Both the position numbers and the translations under genes were made by a program. Under the pieces are notes generated by a model, which was not told where the DNA came from, did not search any database, and saw nothing but the letters and a program-made list of their open reading frames with translations. Shown piece by piece: positions 25,167 through 35,024 of a stretch of DNA of 64,000 nt. Positions within the stretch are counted from its first letter, which is position 1. The number at the start of each line of letters is the position of its first letter. This stretch comes from Rhizobiales bacterium 62-47 (GTDB taxonomy: Bacteria; Pseudomonadota; Alphaproteobacteria; Rhizobiales; Xanthobacteraceae), in the NCBI GenBank assembly GCA_001899255.1, contig MKVX01000023.1, forward strand, positions 343,660 to 407,659. The letters are read 5' to 3'.

Positions 25167-25835
25167 ATGCCGATGGCCGGGAAAGGCATGCTGCTGACAT
25201 CGATGGATATCGATGCCGCTGACGAGCAAGACTTCAACACATGGTACGATCGCGAACATATTGCCGAACGCGTGGCCATCGACGGCTTTCTCGAAGCTCG
25301 GCGCTATGTCGCCATCGACGCGCAGCCGAAATATCTCAGTCTCTATTCGACAGGGAGTTTCGAAGCGCTCGACAGTCCAGCCTATCGCAAGGCGCTGGCG
25401 GGCCAGACCGCGTGGTCGTTGCAGAACATTGCACGTTTCCGCAACATGATCCGCGCCGTCGCGCGCATCACCATCAGCCGAGGTCAAGGACGCGGCGCGG
25501 TGCTTGGCATCATTCGCATCCGCCCCGTGCCGCAACGAGCAACCCCACTGCGCAACGCGCTCGCCGCGCGCTTCGCTCCGGATCGACATGACGGCATCAT
25601 TTCGATGCATCTGCTCGAAAGCGATCCAGACTTGTCGAAATCGCTCACCGACGCACCGGATCAGCCCAATCCCGGAGCTGGCGACTGGTTCATCCTGATC
25701 GACGGCACATCGCGCGATGCGGTGGCGGTTATCATCAAATCGGGATTTAATTCGGAGGGTGTCGGTTCGGATGCCCAGCAAATTTCGGCGGGCATCTATG
25801 CGCTGATGTGGGATCTCGCCAAAAGTGATCTCTGA
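25167..25835 (+). CDS. Uncharacterised protein with dimeric alpha/beta-barrel-like N-terminus
   Basis: The 222-residue product opens with KGMLLTSMDIDAADEQDFNTWYDREHIAERVAIDGFLEARRY, a pattern of EthD/DUF4286-type dimeric alpha-beta-barrel proteins (beta strand, FNxWYxxEHI, strand). A second barrel-like repeat may occupy residues 108-218. It lies 15 bases after the peptidase-like gene with an AGGAG site, so it is the last gene of the pqq operon. I do not know its function. Confidence 0.65.
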   Translation: MPMAGKGMLLTSMDIDAADEQDFNTWYDREHIAERVAIDGFLEARRYVAIDAQPKYLSLYSTGSFEALDSPAYRKALAGQTAWSLQNIARFRNMIRAVARITISRGQGRGAVLGIIRIRPVPQRATPLRNALAARFAPDRHDGIISMHLLESDPDLSKSLTDAPDQPNPGAGDWFILIDGTSRDAVAVIIKSGFNSEGVGSDAQQISAGIYALMWDLAKSDL

Positions 25836-25838
25836 CGT

Positions 25839-25880
25839 TGCAACATCGCGTTATGTTGCACTGCCGCAGCGATTTAAATC
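25839..25880. promoter_or_regulatory. Dyads in the pqq-oxidoreductase intergenic gap
   Basis: TGCAACAT-N6-ATGTTGCA (25839-25860) is a perfect dyad starting 4 bases after the last pqq-operon stop. GATTTAAATC (25871-25880) is a perfect palindrome. No T-run follows the first, so it looks more like an operator than a terminator. The rest of 25836-26065 is AT-rich and probably holds the promoter of the 2-oxoacid oxidoreductase genes; no gene is seen there. Confidence 0.4.
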
Positions 25881-26065
25881 ATTTAACTGTGAGGCGAATT
25901 GTCCGGTGCAATCACTGAAAAATGGCTTTTCAGGCCAGCGCGGATCATATTGAATTACGATAATTCTAAGTCCACGCTTCAACACTAAACAACAATAATT
26001 CGAACCTGACTGTTCGGCAAAAGTGAAAGACCGCGCCAGAACCATAAGGTCGCCGCGCGGATGGG

Positions 26066-27853
26066 ATGGGAATGAAACCGACCGATATTTCGGCGCCCGG
26101 CTACTTTCATAAGGTGGTCGACTGCCAATGGGCTTGCCCGGCGCATACGCCGGTTCCCGAATACATCCGGTTGATCGCCGCTGGCCGTTACGGCGACGCT
26201 TACATGATCAACTGGAAATCCAACGTCTTCCCCGGGATCCTCGGCCGCACCTGCGATCGCCCCTGCGAACCGGCCTGCCGACGCGTTCGCGTCGAAGAAG
26301 AACCCGTTGCGATCTGCCGCCTCAAACGCGTCGCTGCCGATTACAAAGACGATGTCAAAGGCCGTATGCCGCAGCCTTCGCCAACAAAGAATGGCAAGCG
26401 GATCGCGCTGGTCGGAGCCGGCCCGGCCTCGTTGACGGTGGCCCGCGATCTCGCTCCCCTCGGCTACGACTGCGTCGTGTTCGATGGCGACAAGCATGCC
26501 GGTGGCATGATGCGGACGCAGATTCCGAAATTCCGCCTGCCCGACAGCGTAATCGACGAAGAGACCAATTACGTTCTCGATCTCGGTGTCGAATTCCGCG
26601 GCGGCACACGCATCGACAGCATGAAAGCGCTGCTGGCGGAAGACTACGACGCTATCGTCGTCGGCTCCGGCGCACCGCGCGGGCGCGATCTCGATATTCC
26701 CGGACGCAAGGAAGCCGCAGCCAATATTCATATCGGCATCGACTGGCTCTCCAGTGTCTCGTTCGATCATATCCACACGATCGGCAAGCGCGTCATCGTG
26801 CTCGGCGGCGGCAATACCGCGATGGATTGCTGCCGCTCCGCGCGACGGCTCGGCGGCGAGGATGTCAAGGTCGTCGTGCGCTCCGGCTTCGACGAGATGA
26901 AAGCGTCGCCGTGGGAAAAGGAAGATGCCGCACGCGAAGGCATTCCGATCCACAACTTCCTGGTGCCGAAGGAATTTCTGCACGACGGCGGCAAACTCAC
27001 GGGCGTCGTCTTCGAAAAGGTCAAGGCGGAGTATGACGCCAAGGGCCGTCGCAAGCTGGTGCCGGCGGGCGAGCCGGATGTGACATTCGCATGCGATGAC
27101 GTGTTGGTCGCTGTCGGCCAGGAAAACGCCTTTCCGTGGATCGAACGCGATGCCGGAATCGATTTCGACGAATGGGGCATGCCGAAGGTCGACAAGGTGA
27201 CCTTCCAGTCCAGCCATCCGAAAGTGTTCTTCGGCGGCGATGCTGCCTTCGGACCCAAGAACATCATCTGGGCCGTCGCCCACGGCCACGAGGTCGCGGT
27301 GTCGATCGACAAGATGCTCCATGGCGAGAACATCGCCGATCGGCCCCTCCCCGCCGTGCAGGTCGTGAACCAGAAAATGGGCATTCACGAGTGGAGCTAC
27401 AAAAACGAGGTTATGCCGGACGAGCGCTATGCCGTTCCGCATCGTGACAACGCCTCGGCGCTGAGCAGCATCAAGGCCGAGGTCGAACTCGGCTTCGATC
27501 CGAATCTGGCGCTGGCCGAAGCCGGACGCTGCCTGAACTGCGACGTCGAAACGGTATTCTCGGCGCCGCTGTGCATCGAATGCGACGCCTGCGTCGACGT
27601 CTGCCCGATGGATTGCATCACCTTCACCGACAACGGCGAAGAGGATGACCTGCGACAACGGCTGCGCGCCCCCGCACTCAACCTCACGCAGGACATCTAC
27701 GTCGCCGATGGTCTCAAGACCGGGCGCATCATGGCCAAGGACGAGGATGTCTGCCTGCATTGCGGGCTGTGCGCGGAACGCTGCCCGACCGGCGCCTGGG
27801 ACATGAACAAGTTTTTCCTTGAAGTGACTCACGCAGGCCCAGCATGCCGCTAA
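26066..27853 (+). CDS. NAD(P)H/FAD iron-sulfur oxidoreductase subunit (GltD-like plus ferredoxin)
   Basis: This 595-residue protein has three parts. Residues 15-90 hold the Cys-rich GltD-like cluster region (CQWACPAHTPVPEY, CDRPCEPACRR). Residues 110-440 carry two nucleotide folds (IALVGAGPASLTVARDLA for FAD and VIVLGGGNTAMDCCRSA for NAD(P)H). Residues 485-590 carry two 4Fe-4S sites (CIECDACVDVCPMDC, CLHCGLCAERCP). It would pass electrons between ferredoxin-type clusters of the next two subunits and NAD(P). The same role is played by PadH/PadF in phenylglyoxylate:NAD+ oxidoreductase and by KorC-type subunits. It overlaps the next gene by 10 bases. Confidence 0.85.
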   Translation: MGMKPTDISAPGYFHKVVDCQWACPAHTPVPEYIRLIAAGRYGDAYMINWKSNVFPGILGRTCDRPCEPACRRVRVEEEPVAICRLKRVAADYKDDVKGRMPQPSPTKNGKRIALVGAGPASLTVARDLAPLGYDCVVFDGDKHAGGMMRTQIPKFRLPDSVIDEETNYVLDLGVEFRGGTRIDSMKALLAEDYDAIVVGSGAPRGRDLDIPGRKEAAANIHIGIDWLSSVSFDHIHTIGKRVIVLGGGNTAMDCCRSARRLGGEDVKVVVRSGFDEMKASPWEKEDAAREGIPIHNFLVPKEFLHDGGKLTGVVFEKVKAEYDAKGRRKLVPAGEPDVTFACDDVLVAVGQENAFPWIERDAGIDFDEWGMPKVDKVTFQSSHPKVFFGGDAAFGPKNIIWAVAHGHEVAVSIDKMLHGENIADRPLPAVQVVNQKMGIHEWSYKNEVMPDERYAVPHRDNASALSSIKAEVELGFDPNLALAEAGRCLNCDVETVFSAPLCIECDACVDVCPMDCITFTDNGEEDDLRQRLRAPALNLTQDIYVADGLKTGRIMAKDEDVCLHCGLCAERCPTGAWDMNKFFLEVTHAGPACR

Positions 27854-29679
27854 CTGCCGTCAACGACTTCGTCATCCGCTTTGCCAACGTCAACGGTTCA
27901 GGCTCCGCCAGCGCCAACGAAATGTTCGCCCGCGCCATCATGCGGATGGGCATTCCGATGTCGCCGCGCAACGTATTCCCGTCGAACATTCAGGGCCTGC
28001 CGACCTGGTACGAAATCCGCGTCACGGAAGCCGGCCATCTTGGCGCACGCGGTGGCACCGACTTCATGGTGGCGATGAACCCGCAGACATTCAACGCCGA
28101 TGTCGCCTCGATCGAGCCGGACGGCTATCTGGTTTACGATTCGACCCGCGCCATGCCCCCGGGCAAGATGCGCACCGATATCAACGTCATCGGCCTGCCG
28201 CTCACCGCGATCTGCAACAAGGAATATACCGATCCGCGCCAGCGCCAGTTGTTCAAGAACATCATCTGCATCGGCGCGCTGTCGGCCCTGCTCGATATGG
28301 ATTTTGCCGAGTTGGAGAAACTCGTCGGCGAGCAATACAAGGGCAAGGAAAAACTGATCGCGCCGAACGTTCACGCGCTGCATCTTGGCCGCGAATATGC
28401 GCAAGCCAATTTCAGTTGCCCGCTCGGCCTGCGGCTGAAGCGGAGCGACAAGGTCGGCGACCGCATCCTGATCGAAGGTAACGCGGCAGCGGCGCTCGGC
28501 GCGGTCTATGGCGGCGCCACGGTCTGCGCCTGGTATCCGATCACGCCGTCGTCTTCAGTCGCGGAAGGCTTCACGCGCTACTGCAAGAAATTCCGCCACG
28601 ATCCCGATAGCGGTCAGGCACGCTACGCCATCGTGCAGGCTGAAGACGAAATCGCATCGATCGGCATGGTGATCGGAGCATCGTGGAATGGTGCAAGGGC
28701 TTTTACCGCGACCTCCGGCCCCGGCATCTCGCTGATGCAGGAGTTCCTGGGCTTTGCCTATTTCGCGGAGATTCCAGCAGTCATCATCGACGTCCAGCGC
28801 GCGGGACCGTCGACCGGGATGCCGACCCGCACCCAGCAATGCGATCTGATCAATTGCGCCTACGCGTCGCACGGCGACACGAAGCACGTGCTGTTGCTGC
28901 CTGAGGACGCTGCCGAAGCCTTCGACTTCACCGCCAGTTCATTCGATTATGCCGACCGGCTGCAAACGCCGGTCTTCGTCATGCTCGATCTCGATATTGG
29001 CATGAATCACAGACTCTGCCGGCCGTTGAAATGGGACGACACCAAGACCTACGACCGGGGTAAGGTGCTGTCCGCTGAAGACCTCGATAAGGTCAAAGAT
29101 TTCGGCCGCTATACCGATGTCGACGGCGACGCGATTCCCTATCGCACCTATCCGGGCACGCATCCGACCAAGGGCACCTTTTTCACTCGCGGCACCTCGC
29201 ATGACGGCCGCGCGAAGTATTCCGAGAATGGTGCGATCTATGTCGAGGGCATGCAACGGCTGTTGCGCAAGCAGGACACCGCTAAGGAACTTCTGCCAAA
29301 GCCGTTGCGCACCAATGCCGACAAGCCGACGCGCTTCGGCGTGATCTATTACGGATCAACCGCCCCGGCGATGGACGAAGCAGCTGAAATGCTCGCGTCG
29401 CGTGGCCACACCCTGAACCTGATGCGCGTACGCGCATTCCCGTTTCATCAGGACGTCGCCAGCTTCATCGCCGATCATGACTTTGTCTTCGTCGTCGAAC
29501 AGAACCGCGACGCGCAGTTGCGCTCGCTGATCGTCAATGAACTCGATATCGATCCGGTGCGGCTGGTACCGATCCTGCACTATGACGGGACGTCGATTAC
29601 GGCCCGGTTTATCTCCGGCACAATCGGCGACCGGCTCGACGCCTTGAAAGTTACGCCGCTGCGAAAGGCGATGTCATGA
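27844..29679 (+). CDS. 2-oxoacid:acceptor oxidoreductase, fused gamma-alpha subunit
   Basis: The 611-residue subunit has an N-terminal gamma domain (RFANVNGSGSASANEMFARA, EAGHLGARGGTDFMVAMNP) and then the alpha pyrimidine-binding domain (GNAAAALGAVYGGATVCAWY, then TPSSSVAEGF, EDEIASIGMVIGASWNGARA, TSGPGISLMQEF) followed by the transketolase-C-like domain (YYGSTAPAMDEA). With the TPP-binding beta subunit encoded next it decarboxylates a 2-oxoacid to an acyl-CoA. Gamma-alpha fusion occurs in several KGOR/IOR relatives. The substrate (2-oxoglutarate, branched or aromatic oxoacid) is unresolved. Confidence 0.88.
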   Translation: MPLTAVNDFVIRFANVNGSGSASANEMFARAIMRMGIPMSPRNVFPSNIQGLPTWYEIRVTEAGHLGARGGTDFMVAMNPQTFNADVASIEPDGYLVYDSTRAMPPGKMRTDINVIGLPLTAICNKEYTDPRQRQLFKNIICIGALSALLDMDFAELEKLVGEQYKGKEKLIAPNVHALHLGREYAQANFSCPLGLRLKRSDKVGDRILIEGNAAAALGAVYGGATVCAWYPITPSSSVAEGFTRYCKKFRHDPDSGQARYAIVQAEDEIASIGMVIGASWNGARAFTATSGPGISLMQEFLGFAYFAEIPAVIIDVQRAGPSTGMPTRTQQCDLINCAYASHGDTKHVLLLPEDAAEAFDFTASSFDYADRLQTPVFVMLDLDIGMNHRLCRPLKWDDTKTYDRGKVLSAEDLDKVKDFGRYTDVDGDAIPYRTYPGTHPTKGTFFTRGTSHDGRAKYSENGAIYVEGMQRLLRKQDTAKELLPKPLRTNADKPTRFGVIYYGSTAPAMDEAAEMLASRGHTLNLMRVRAFPFHQDVASFIADHDFVFVVEQNRDAQLRSLIVNELDIDPVRLVPILHYDGTSITARFISGTIGDRLDALKVTPLRKAMS

Positions 29680-30731
29680 CCTACCTGGCCAAACCGAAGT
29701 TTCACCATCCGTCGCTGCCGAAGAATGCCATCGGATTCACCCGGCGCGACTACGAGGCTTCCACGTCGACTCTTTGCGCGGGTTGCGGCCACGACTCGAT
29801 TTCCGCAGCGATCATCGAGGCTGCCTTTGAACTGTCGATCGAACCGCATCGGGTCGCCAAGATCTCGGGCATCGGCTGCTCGTCGAAGACGCCGGATTAC
29901 TTCCTCGGCGCATCGCATGGCTTCAACTCGGTGCACGGCCGCATGCCTTCGGTGCTGACGGGCGCCAATCTCGCCAATCGCGACCTGATCTATCTCGGCG
30001 TGTCCGGCGACGGCGATTCCGCCTCGATTGGGTTCGGCCAATTTGCCCACGCGCTGCGGCGCGGTGTCAACATGGTCTATATCGTCGAAAACAACGGCGT
30101 CTACGGCCTGACCAAGGGCCAATTCTCTGCAACCGCCGACCGCGGATCGAAATCCAAGAAGGGGGTTTTCAACACCGACAACTCCATCGATCTCGTCAGC
30201 ATCGCCCTGCAGCTCGGCGCCACCTTCGTCGCGCGCAGCTTCTCCGGCGACAAGAGCCAGTTGGTGCCGCTGATCAAGGCGGCCATCCAGCATCGCGGCG
30301 CGGCGTTTATCGACGTCATTTCACCGTGCATCGCCTTCAACAATCACGCCGGATCGACCAAGAGCCTCGAATACGTTCGCGCGCACAATGAAGCCGTCAA
30401 CGCGCTCGACGTGATGATCGGGCGCGATCCGATCACGGTGAATTATGCGCCGGGCAAGGTCGTCTCTGTGACGCAGCATGACGGAACCGTTCTCAACCTG
30501 CGCAAGATCAACGATGAATACGACCCCGGGGATCGGCTCGCCGCCATGAACTTCCTTCAGAAGCACGCCGCCCTAGGCCAGATCGTCACCGGTTTGCTGT
30601 ACGTCGATTCCGAAGCCGACGACCTCCACAGCAACTTCAATACCGTCTCCACGCCGCTCAATCAGCTCGATACGGCTGCACTCTGCCCGGGGTCGGTTAC
30701 GCTGGAAACTATCAACGACAGCCTGCGTTAA
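29676..30731 (+). CDS. 2-oxoacid:acceptor oxidoreductase, beta (TPP) subunit
   Basis: This 351-residue thiamine diphosphate subunit has the CAGCGHDSISAAIIEA start, GIGCSSKTPDYF, the TPP/Mg motif GVSGDGDSASIGFGQFAHAL ... ENNGVYGLTKGQFSAT, and ISPCIAFNNH near residue 225. It has no extra ferredoxin domain. It overlaps the alpha gene as ATGA. With the two upstream genes it makes a complete enzyme that should not need a separate ferredoxin reductase. Confidence 0.9.
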   Translation: MTYLAKPKFHHPSLPKNAIGFTRRDYEASTSTLCAGCGHDSISAAIIEAAFELSIEPHRVAKISGIGCSSKTPDYFLGASHGFNSVHGRMPSVLTGANLANRDLIYLGVSGDGDSASIGFGQFAHALRRGVNMVYIVENNGVYGLTKGQFSATADRGSKSKKGVFNTDNSIDLVSIALQLGATFVARSFSGDKSQLVPLIKAAIQHRGAAFIDVISPCIAFNNHAGSTKSLEYVRAHNEAVNALDVMIGRDPITVNYAPGKVVSVTQHDGTVLNLRKINDEYDPGDRLAAMNFLQKHAALGQIVTGLLYVDSEADDLHSNFNTVSTPLNQLDTAALCPGSVTLETINDSLR

Positions 30732-31173
30732 CCGCAACTGGAGCCGATTCGAGCCGGGTCCTTCCTTCATTGGTGGGGCATGAACATTTCACTCCGGTCC
30801 CGCGACCAAGGGGCGATGCCCGGGTGCGTCGCCGCGATTGACGTATTCTTTGAGTCGTAGCCTCCCGGGCAGCGACTGGCCCGTAAATCGTCAATGATAT
30901 CAAATACACGTTATTGCGATCTTCGCTGCCGCGCACGGCCGGAACGGATCGACGGCTGGTGCGTAAATCTCATGCAGTCCGGACAGGATAAGTCGCGCCG
31001 GGACACGTCCGCCTCATCCGGGAATTCAGGGATAGCGACACATCGGGGCCGCACTTGCGCATATTGATTCAATCCAGCCTCCCCCGCCGGGCAGGCATTG
31101 GTTGACAAAACCGGTTGCCGCGCCAGAACAGAGGGGCGGAAACTTTCATCGACGGATCGAACAGACGGGTACC
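30732..31173. other. Intergenic region upstream of tal-pgi
   Basis: This 442-base gap has no convincing gene. A TTGACA hexamer is at 31102-31107; with 17 bases between, AGAACA at 31125-31130 is only a poor -10, so the promoter is unproven. An AT-richer patch lies near 30885-30920. Confidence 0.4.
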
Positions 31174-34026
31174 ATGAATCCAGTTAAAGCACTCCAGAAT
31201 CACGGCCAGGCAGTCTGGCTGGATTTCCTTGCGCGCGGGTTTATCGCCAAGGGCGACCTGAAACGGTTGATCGATACCGATGGGGTACGCGGCGTCACAT
31301 CCAACCCGGCGATCTTCGAAAAAGCGATCGGTAGCTCGGACGAATATGACAGCGCGATTGCGCAATCGCTGCGGAAGCATGACCGGCCTATCATCGATCT
31401 ATATGAGCATCTGGCCATCGAGGACATTCAGCATGCCGCCGATGTGCTGCGGCCGACCTACAACCGGCTCAAGGGTGCCGATGGCTTCGTTAGCCTCGAA
31501 GTGTCACCCTATCTCGCCATGGATACCAAGGCGACGATTGCCGAGGCCGAGCGTTTCTGGAACGAAGTCGACCGCAAAAATCTGATGATTAAGGTGCCGG
31601 CCACTGCCGAGGGCTTGCCGGCGATCCGGCACCTGACGGCGAAGGGCATCAGCGTCAACATTACGCTACTGTTCTCGCAACAGGTCTATCAGCAAGTGGC
31701 CGAGGCCTATCTCGCAGGGCTGGAGGACTATGTGCGAGCCGGCGGCGACCCATCGCATGTCGCCAGTGTCGCAAGCTTCTTCGTCAGCCGCATCGATAGC
31801 GCGGTGGACAAACAACTCGACGACAAGATCGCCAAAGCCAACGACCCGGCTGAAAAGGCACGGCTGAAAGCGCTGCAAGGAAAGGTCGCCATCGCCAATG
31901 CCAAGCTGGCTTACCAGCATTACAAGCAGGCGTTTTCAGGCGCGCGCTGGCAGAAGCTGGCAGACAAGGGCGCCCGTCCGCAACGCCTGCTCTGGGCCAG
32001 CACCGGCACCAAGAACAAGGCTTACAGCGACGTGCTTTATGTCGAAGAACTGATCGGACCCGATACGGTGAACACTGTACCGCCCGCGACCCTCGACGCA
32101 TTCCGCGACCACGGCAAGCTCCGGGACAGTCTCGAAGAAAATATACCGGACGCCGAACGCACGTTGGCGGATCTGGACAAGACCGGGATCTCGCTCGACG
32201 CGATTACATCGGAGCTTGTGAAGGACGGCGTGCAGCTCTTCGCGGACGCCTTCGACAAGTTGCTCGGCGCAGTGGCGCAGAAGCGCGCCAAGATTCTCGG
32301 AGCCAAGGTCAGCCAGCAAACGCTGGCCCTTGGCGGCGAACTGGGCAAGGCGATCGCCGACGGCACGGAAGATTGGCGTGCGACAGGAAAGATTCGCCGC
32401 CTTTGGCAACACGACAAGTCGGTTTGGACCAGCACGGACGAAGACAAGTGGCTGGGTTGGCTCAACAGCCCTCATGCCGAACGCAAGAAGATAGCGGCCT
32501 ACAGCGATTTCTCCGCATGGGTCAAACAACGTGGTTTTACGCACGCGGTTGTGCTCGGGATGGGCGGTTCAAGCCTGGGCCCGGAGGTGCTGGCGAAGAC
32601 ATTCCGTAAACGCGTCGGTTTTCCCAAGCTTCACGTGCTGGATTCCACCGATCCGGCGCAGGTCGCCACGATGGAGCGTACCGTCGATCTCGCGAAAACG
32701 CTTTTCATCGTGTCGAGCAAATCCGGCGGTACGACCGAACCCAATGCCTTGAAGGATTATTTCTACGGCCGGATGCAAGCCAAGGTCGGCCAGGACGCGG
32801 CCGGCGCTCATTTCGTCGCCGTCACCGATCCTGGCTCCTCGCTTGAAAAGGTGGCCACGAAGCAGGGCTTCGCCCACATCTTCCATGGCGACCCGAGCAT
32901 TGGTGGCCGCTACTCGGTGCTGTCGCCATTCGGCTTGGTGCCTGCTGCAGCAGCCGGTCTCGATGTCCCTCAACTGCTCGACCTCGCGCTGACGATGGTT
33001 CGTTCGTGCGGACCGGACGTACCGCCGCAACAAAATCCCGGCGTTCAACTCGGCCTCGCGCTCGGCACGGCGGGCCGTCAGGGCCGGGACAAGGTGACGA
33101 TCCTGTCATCGAAAGCGATTGCCGATTTCGGTGCGTGGGCCGAACAGCTGATTGCCGAATCCACCGGCAAGGATGGCAAGGGCCTGATCCCGATCGACGG
33201 CGAACCGCTAGGGGCGCCGGCTGTCTATGGCAATGACCGGCTGTTTATCGATCTCCGCACCGACGCCGAAATCGACTCGGCCCACGACAGCCAGCTTGCT
33301 GCGCTCAAAAAGGCCGGCCATCCGGTCGTGCGGATCGTGCTGAAATCGGCGGAGCATATCGGTCAGGAATTTTTCCGGTTCGAGATGGCAACGGCGGTGG
33401 CCGGCGCGGTGCTCGGCATCAATCCCTTCAATCAACCCGACGTCGAATCCGCAAAAATCAAGACGCGCGAGTTGACCGCTGCTTTCGAGAAATCCGGCAA
33501 GCTTCCGGACGAGGAGCCTGTCATCGTGACCGACAAGCTCTCGATCTACACCGACAACGACAATGCGCAGGCTCTGCGGAAAGCAGGCGCGAATGGCGAC
33601 CTCGACTCCTGGCTGAAGGCGCATCTGGCGCGCGCGCAGGCCAACGACTATGTCGCCCTGCTCGCTTACATCGAGCACGACGATGCCCATATCAATGCGC
33701 TACAGCACATGCGGCTTGCCATCCGCGATCGCCGTCATCTCGCAACGTGCGCCGAGTTCGGGCCCCGCTTTTTGCATTCGACCGGACAAGCCTACAAGGG
33801 CGGCCCGGACAGCGGCGTGTTTCTGCAAATTACCGCGGATGACGCCAAGGACTTGCCGATACCGGGGCAGATGGCGAGTTTCGGTATCATCAAGGCCGCT
33901 CAGGCACGTGGCGATTTCGATGTTCTGACCGAACGAGGACGCCGCGCGCTACGCGTGCACTTGAAGGGGGATCTTAAAACCGGACTGGCCCAAATCGGTA
34001 GAGCGATAACTGCCGCCTTGAAATAA
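31174..34026 (+). CDS. tal-pgi: Bifunctional transaldolase/phosphoglucose isomerase
   Basis: This is a 950-residue fusion. Residues 1-370 are transaldolase ([13 protein letters not shown], and the Schiff-base Lys in [12 protein letters not shown], with [12 protein letters not shown]). Residues 410-945 are glucose-6-phosphate isomerase ([62 protein letters not shown]). It links fructose-6-phosphate, erythrose-4-phosphate and glucose-6-phosphate in one chain. ATG 31174 is chosen; the TTG at 31102 would add 24 unlikely residues. The pentose phosphate genes follow directly. Confidence 0.96.
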   Translation: MNPVKALQNHGQAVWLDFLARGFIAKGDLKRLIDTDGVRGVTSNPAIFEKAIGSSDEYDSAIAQSLRKHDRPIIDLYEHLAIEDIQHAADVLRPTYNRLKGADGFVSLEVSPYLAMDTKATIAEAERFWNEVDRKNLMIKVPATAEGLPAIRHLTAKGISVNITLLFSQQVYQQVAEAYLAGLEDYVRAGGDPSHVASVASFFVSRIDSAVDKQLDDKIAKANDPAEKARLKALQGKVAIANAKLAYQHYKQAFSGARWQKLADKGARPQRLLWASTGTKNKAYSDVLYVEELIGPDTVNTVPPATLDAFRDHGKLRDSLEENIPDAERTLADLDKTGISLDAITSELVKDGVQLFADAFDKLLGAVAQKRAKILGAKVSQQTLALGGELGKAIADGTEDWRATGKIRRLWQHDKSVWTSTDEDKWLGWLNSPHAERKKIAAYSDFSAWVKQRGFTHAVVLGMGGSSLGPEVLAKTFRKRVGFPKLHVLDSTDPAQVATMERTVDLAKTLFIVSSKSGGTTEPNALKDYFYGRMQAKVGQDAAGAHFVAVTDPGSSLEKVATKQGFAHIFHGDPSIGGRYSVLSPFGLVPAAAAGLDVPQLLDLALTMVRSCGPDVPPQQNPGVQLGLALGTAGRQGRDKVTILSSKAIADFGAWAEQLIAESTGKDGKGLIPIDGEPLGAPAVYGNDRLFIDLRTDAEIDSAHDSQLAALKKAGHPVVRIVLKSAEHIGQEFFRFEMATAVAGAVLGINPFNQPDVESAKIKTRELTAAFEKSGKLPDEEPVIVTDKLSIYTDNDNAQALRKAGANGDLDSWLKAHLARAQANDYVALLAYIEHDDAHINALQHMRLAIRDRRHLATCAEFGPRFLHSTGQAYKGGPDSGVFLQITADDAKDLPIPGQMASFGIIKAAQARGDFDVLTERGRRALRVHLKGDLKTGLAQIGRAITAALK

Positions 34027-34037
34027 AGGAACTGCGG

Positions 34038-35024
34038 ATGCAGATCGGGATGATCGGCCTCGGCCGCATGGGCGCTAACATCGTCCGGCGGCTGATGAGA
34101 AACGGTGGCCATCAGGCTGTCGTTTACGACAAGAACCAGAAGGCGGCTGCCGAACTTGCTGGCGAAGGCGCGACCGCCGCCGTCTCCCTCGATGATCTCG
34201 TCAAGAAGCTTACAGCGCCACGCACCGTCTGGGTGATGCTTCCGGCCGGTGGCATCACCGAGGCGACGATTGAAGAGCTGGCGACCCGGCTCGCTCCCGG
34301 TGACGTTATCATCGATGGCGGAAATACGTTCTGGCAAGACGACGTCCGACGCGGCAAATCACTCGCCGCGAAACAAATCCATTACATCGATGTCGGGACC
34401 AGTGGCGGCATTTGGGGTCTCGAACGCGGCTATTGCATGATGATCGGCGGCGAGAAGAACATCGTTGACAGGCTGGACCCGATCTTCGCCGCCATGGCGC
34501 CGGGCCGTGGCGACATTCCGCGAACACCGGGACGCGATGGCCGCGACCCGCGCGTCGAGCAAGGCTATCTTCACACCGGCCCGGTCGGCTCCGGGCACTT
34601 CGTCAAAATGGTGCATAACGGCATCGAATACGGCTTGATGCAGGCCTATGCCGAAGGTTTCGACATTTTGAAGAATGCCGCTATCGATGCATTGCCGCCG
34701 GATCACCGGTTTAGTCTCGATATCGCCGACATCGCCGAGGTCTGGCGGCGCGGCAGCGTCATTCCATCCTGGCTGCTCGACCTCACCGCATCGGCGTTGG
34801 CCGGCAATCATACGCTGGATCAATACTCGGGCTTCGTCGAAGATTCCGGCGAAGGCCGCTGGACCATCAACGCGGCGATCGATGAGGCCGTTCCGGCGGA
34901 GGTTCTCACCGCCGCATTGTTCGCGCGCTTCCGCTCGCGCAAGGAGCACACCTTCGCCGAAAGAATCCTTTCCGCCATGCGCGCCGGATTTGGAGGACAC
35001 AAAGAACCGCAAGGGGAGCGCTGA
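34038..35024 (+). CDS. gnd: 6-phosphogluconate dehydrogenase, decarboxylating (short form)
   Basis: A 328-residue enzyme with the nucleotide motif [19 protein letters not shown], the substrate motif [20 protein letters not shown], the catalytic Lys in [20 protein letters not shown] and a short C-terminal helical domain. It is of the NAD-preferring short class rather than the about 470-residue NADP form. It oxidises 6-phosphogluconate to ribulose-5-phosphate. AAAGGAA precedes ATG 34038, 11 bases after tal-pgi. Confidence 0.95.
   Translation: MQIGMIGLGRMGANIVRRLMRNGGHQAVVYDKNQKAAAELAGEGATAAVSLDDLVKKLTAPRTVWVMLPAGGITEATIEELATRLAPGDVIIDGGNTFWQDDVRRGKSLAAKQIHYIDVGTSGGIWGLERGYCMMIGGEKNIVDRLDPIFAAMAPGRGDIPRTPGRDGRDPRVEQGYLHTGPVGSGHFVKMVHNGIEYGLMQAYAEGFDILKNAAIDALPPDHRFSLDIADIAEVWRRGSVIPSWLLDLTASALAGNHTLDQYSGFVEDSGEGRWTINAAIDEAVPAEVLTAALFARFRSRKEHTFAERILSAMRAGFGGHKEPQGER

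Noticed and set aside
25985-27832. 615-residue minus-strand open frame
   Set aside because: It mirrors the iron-sulfur oxidoreductase gene, which has intact cluster and nucleotide motifs; the antisense protein shows none.
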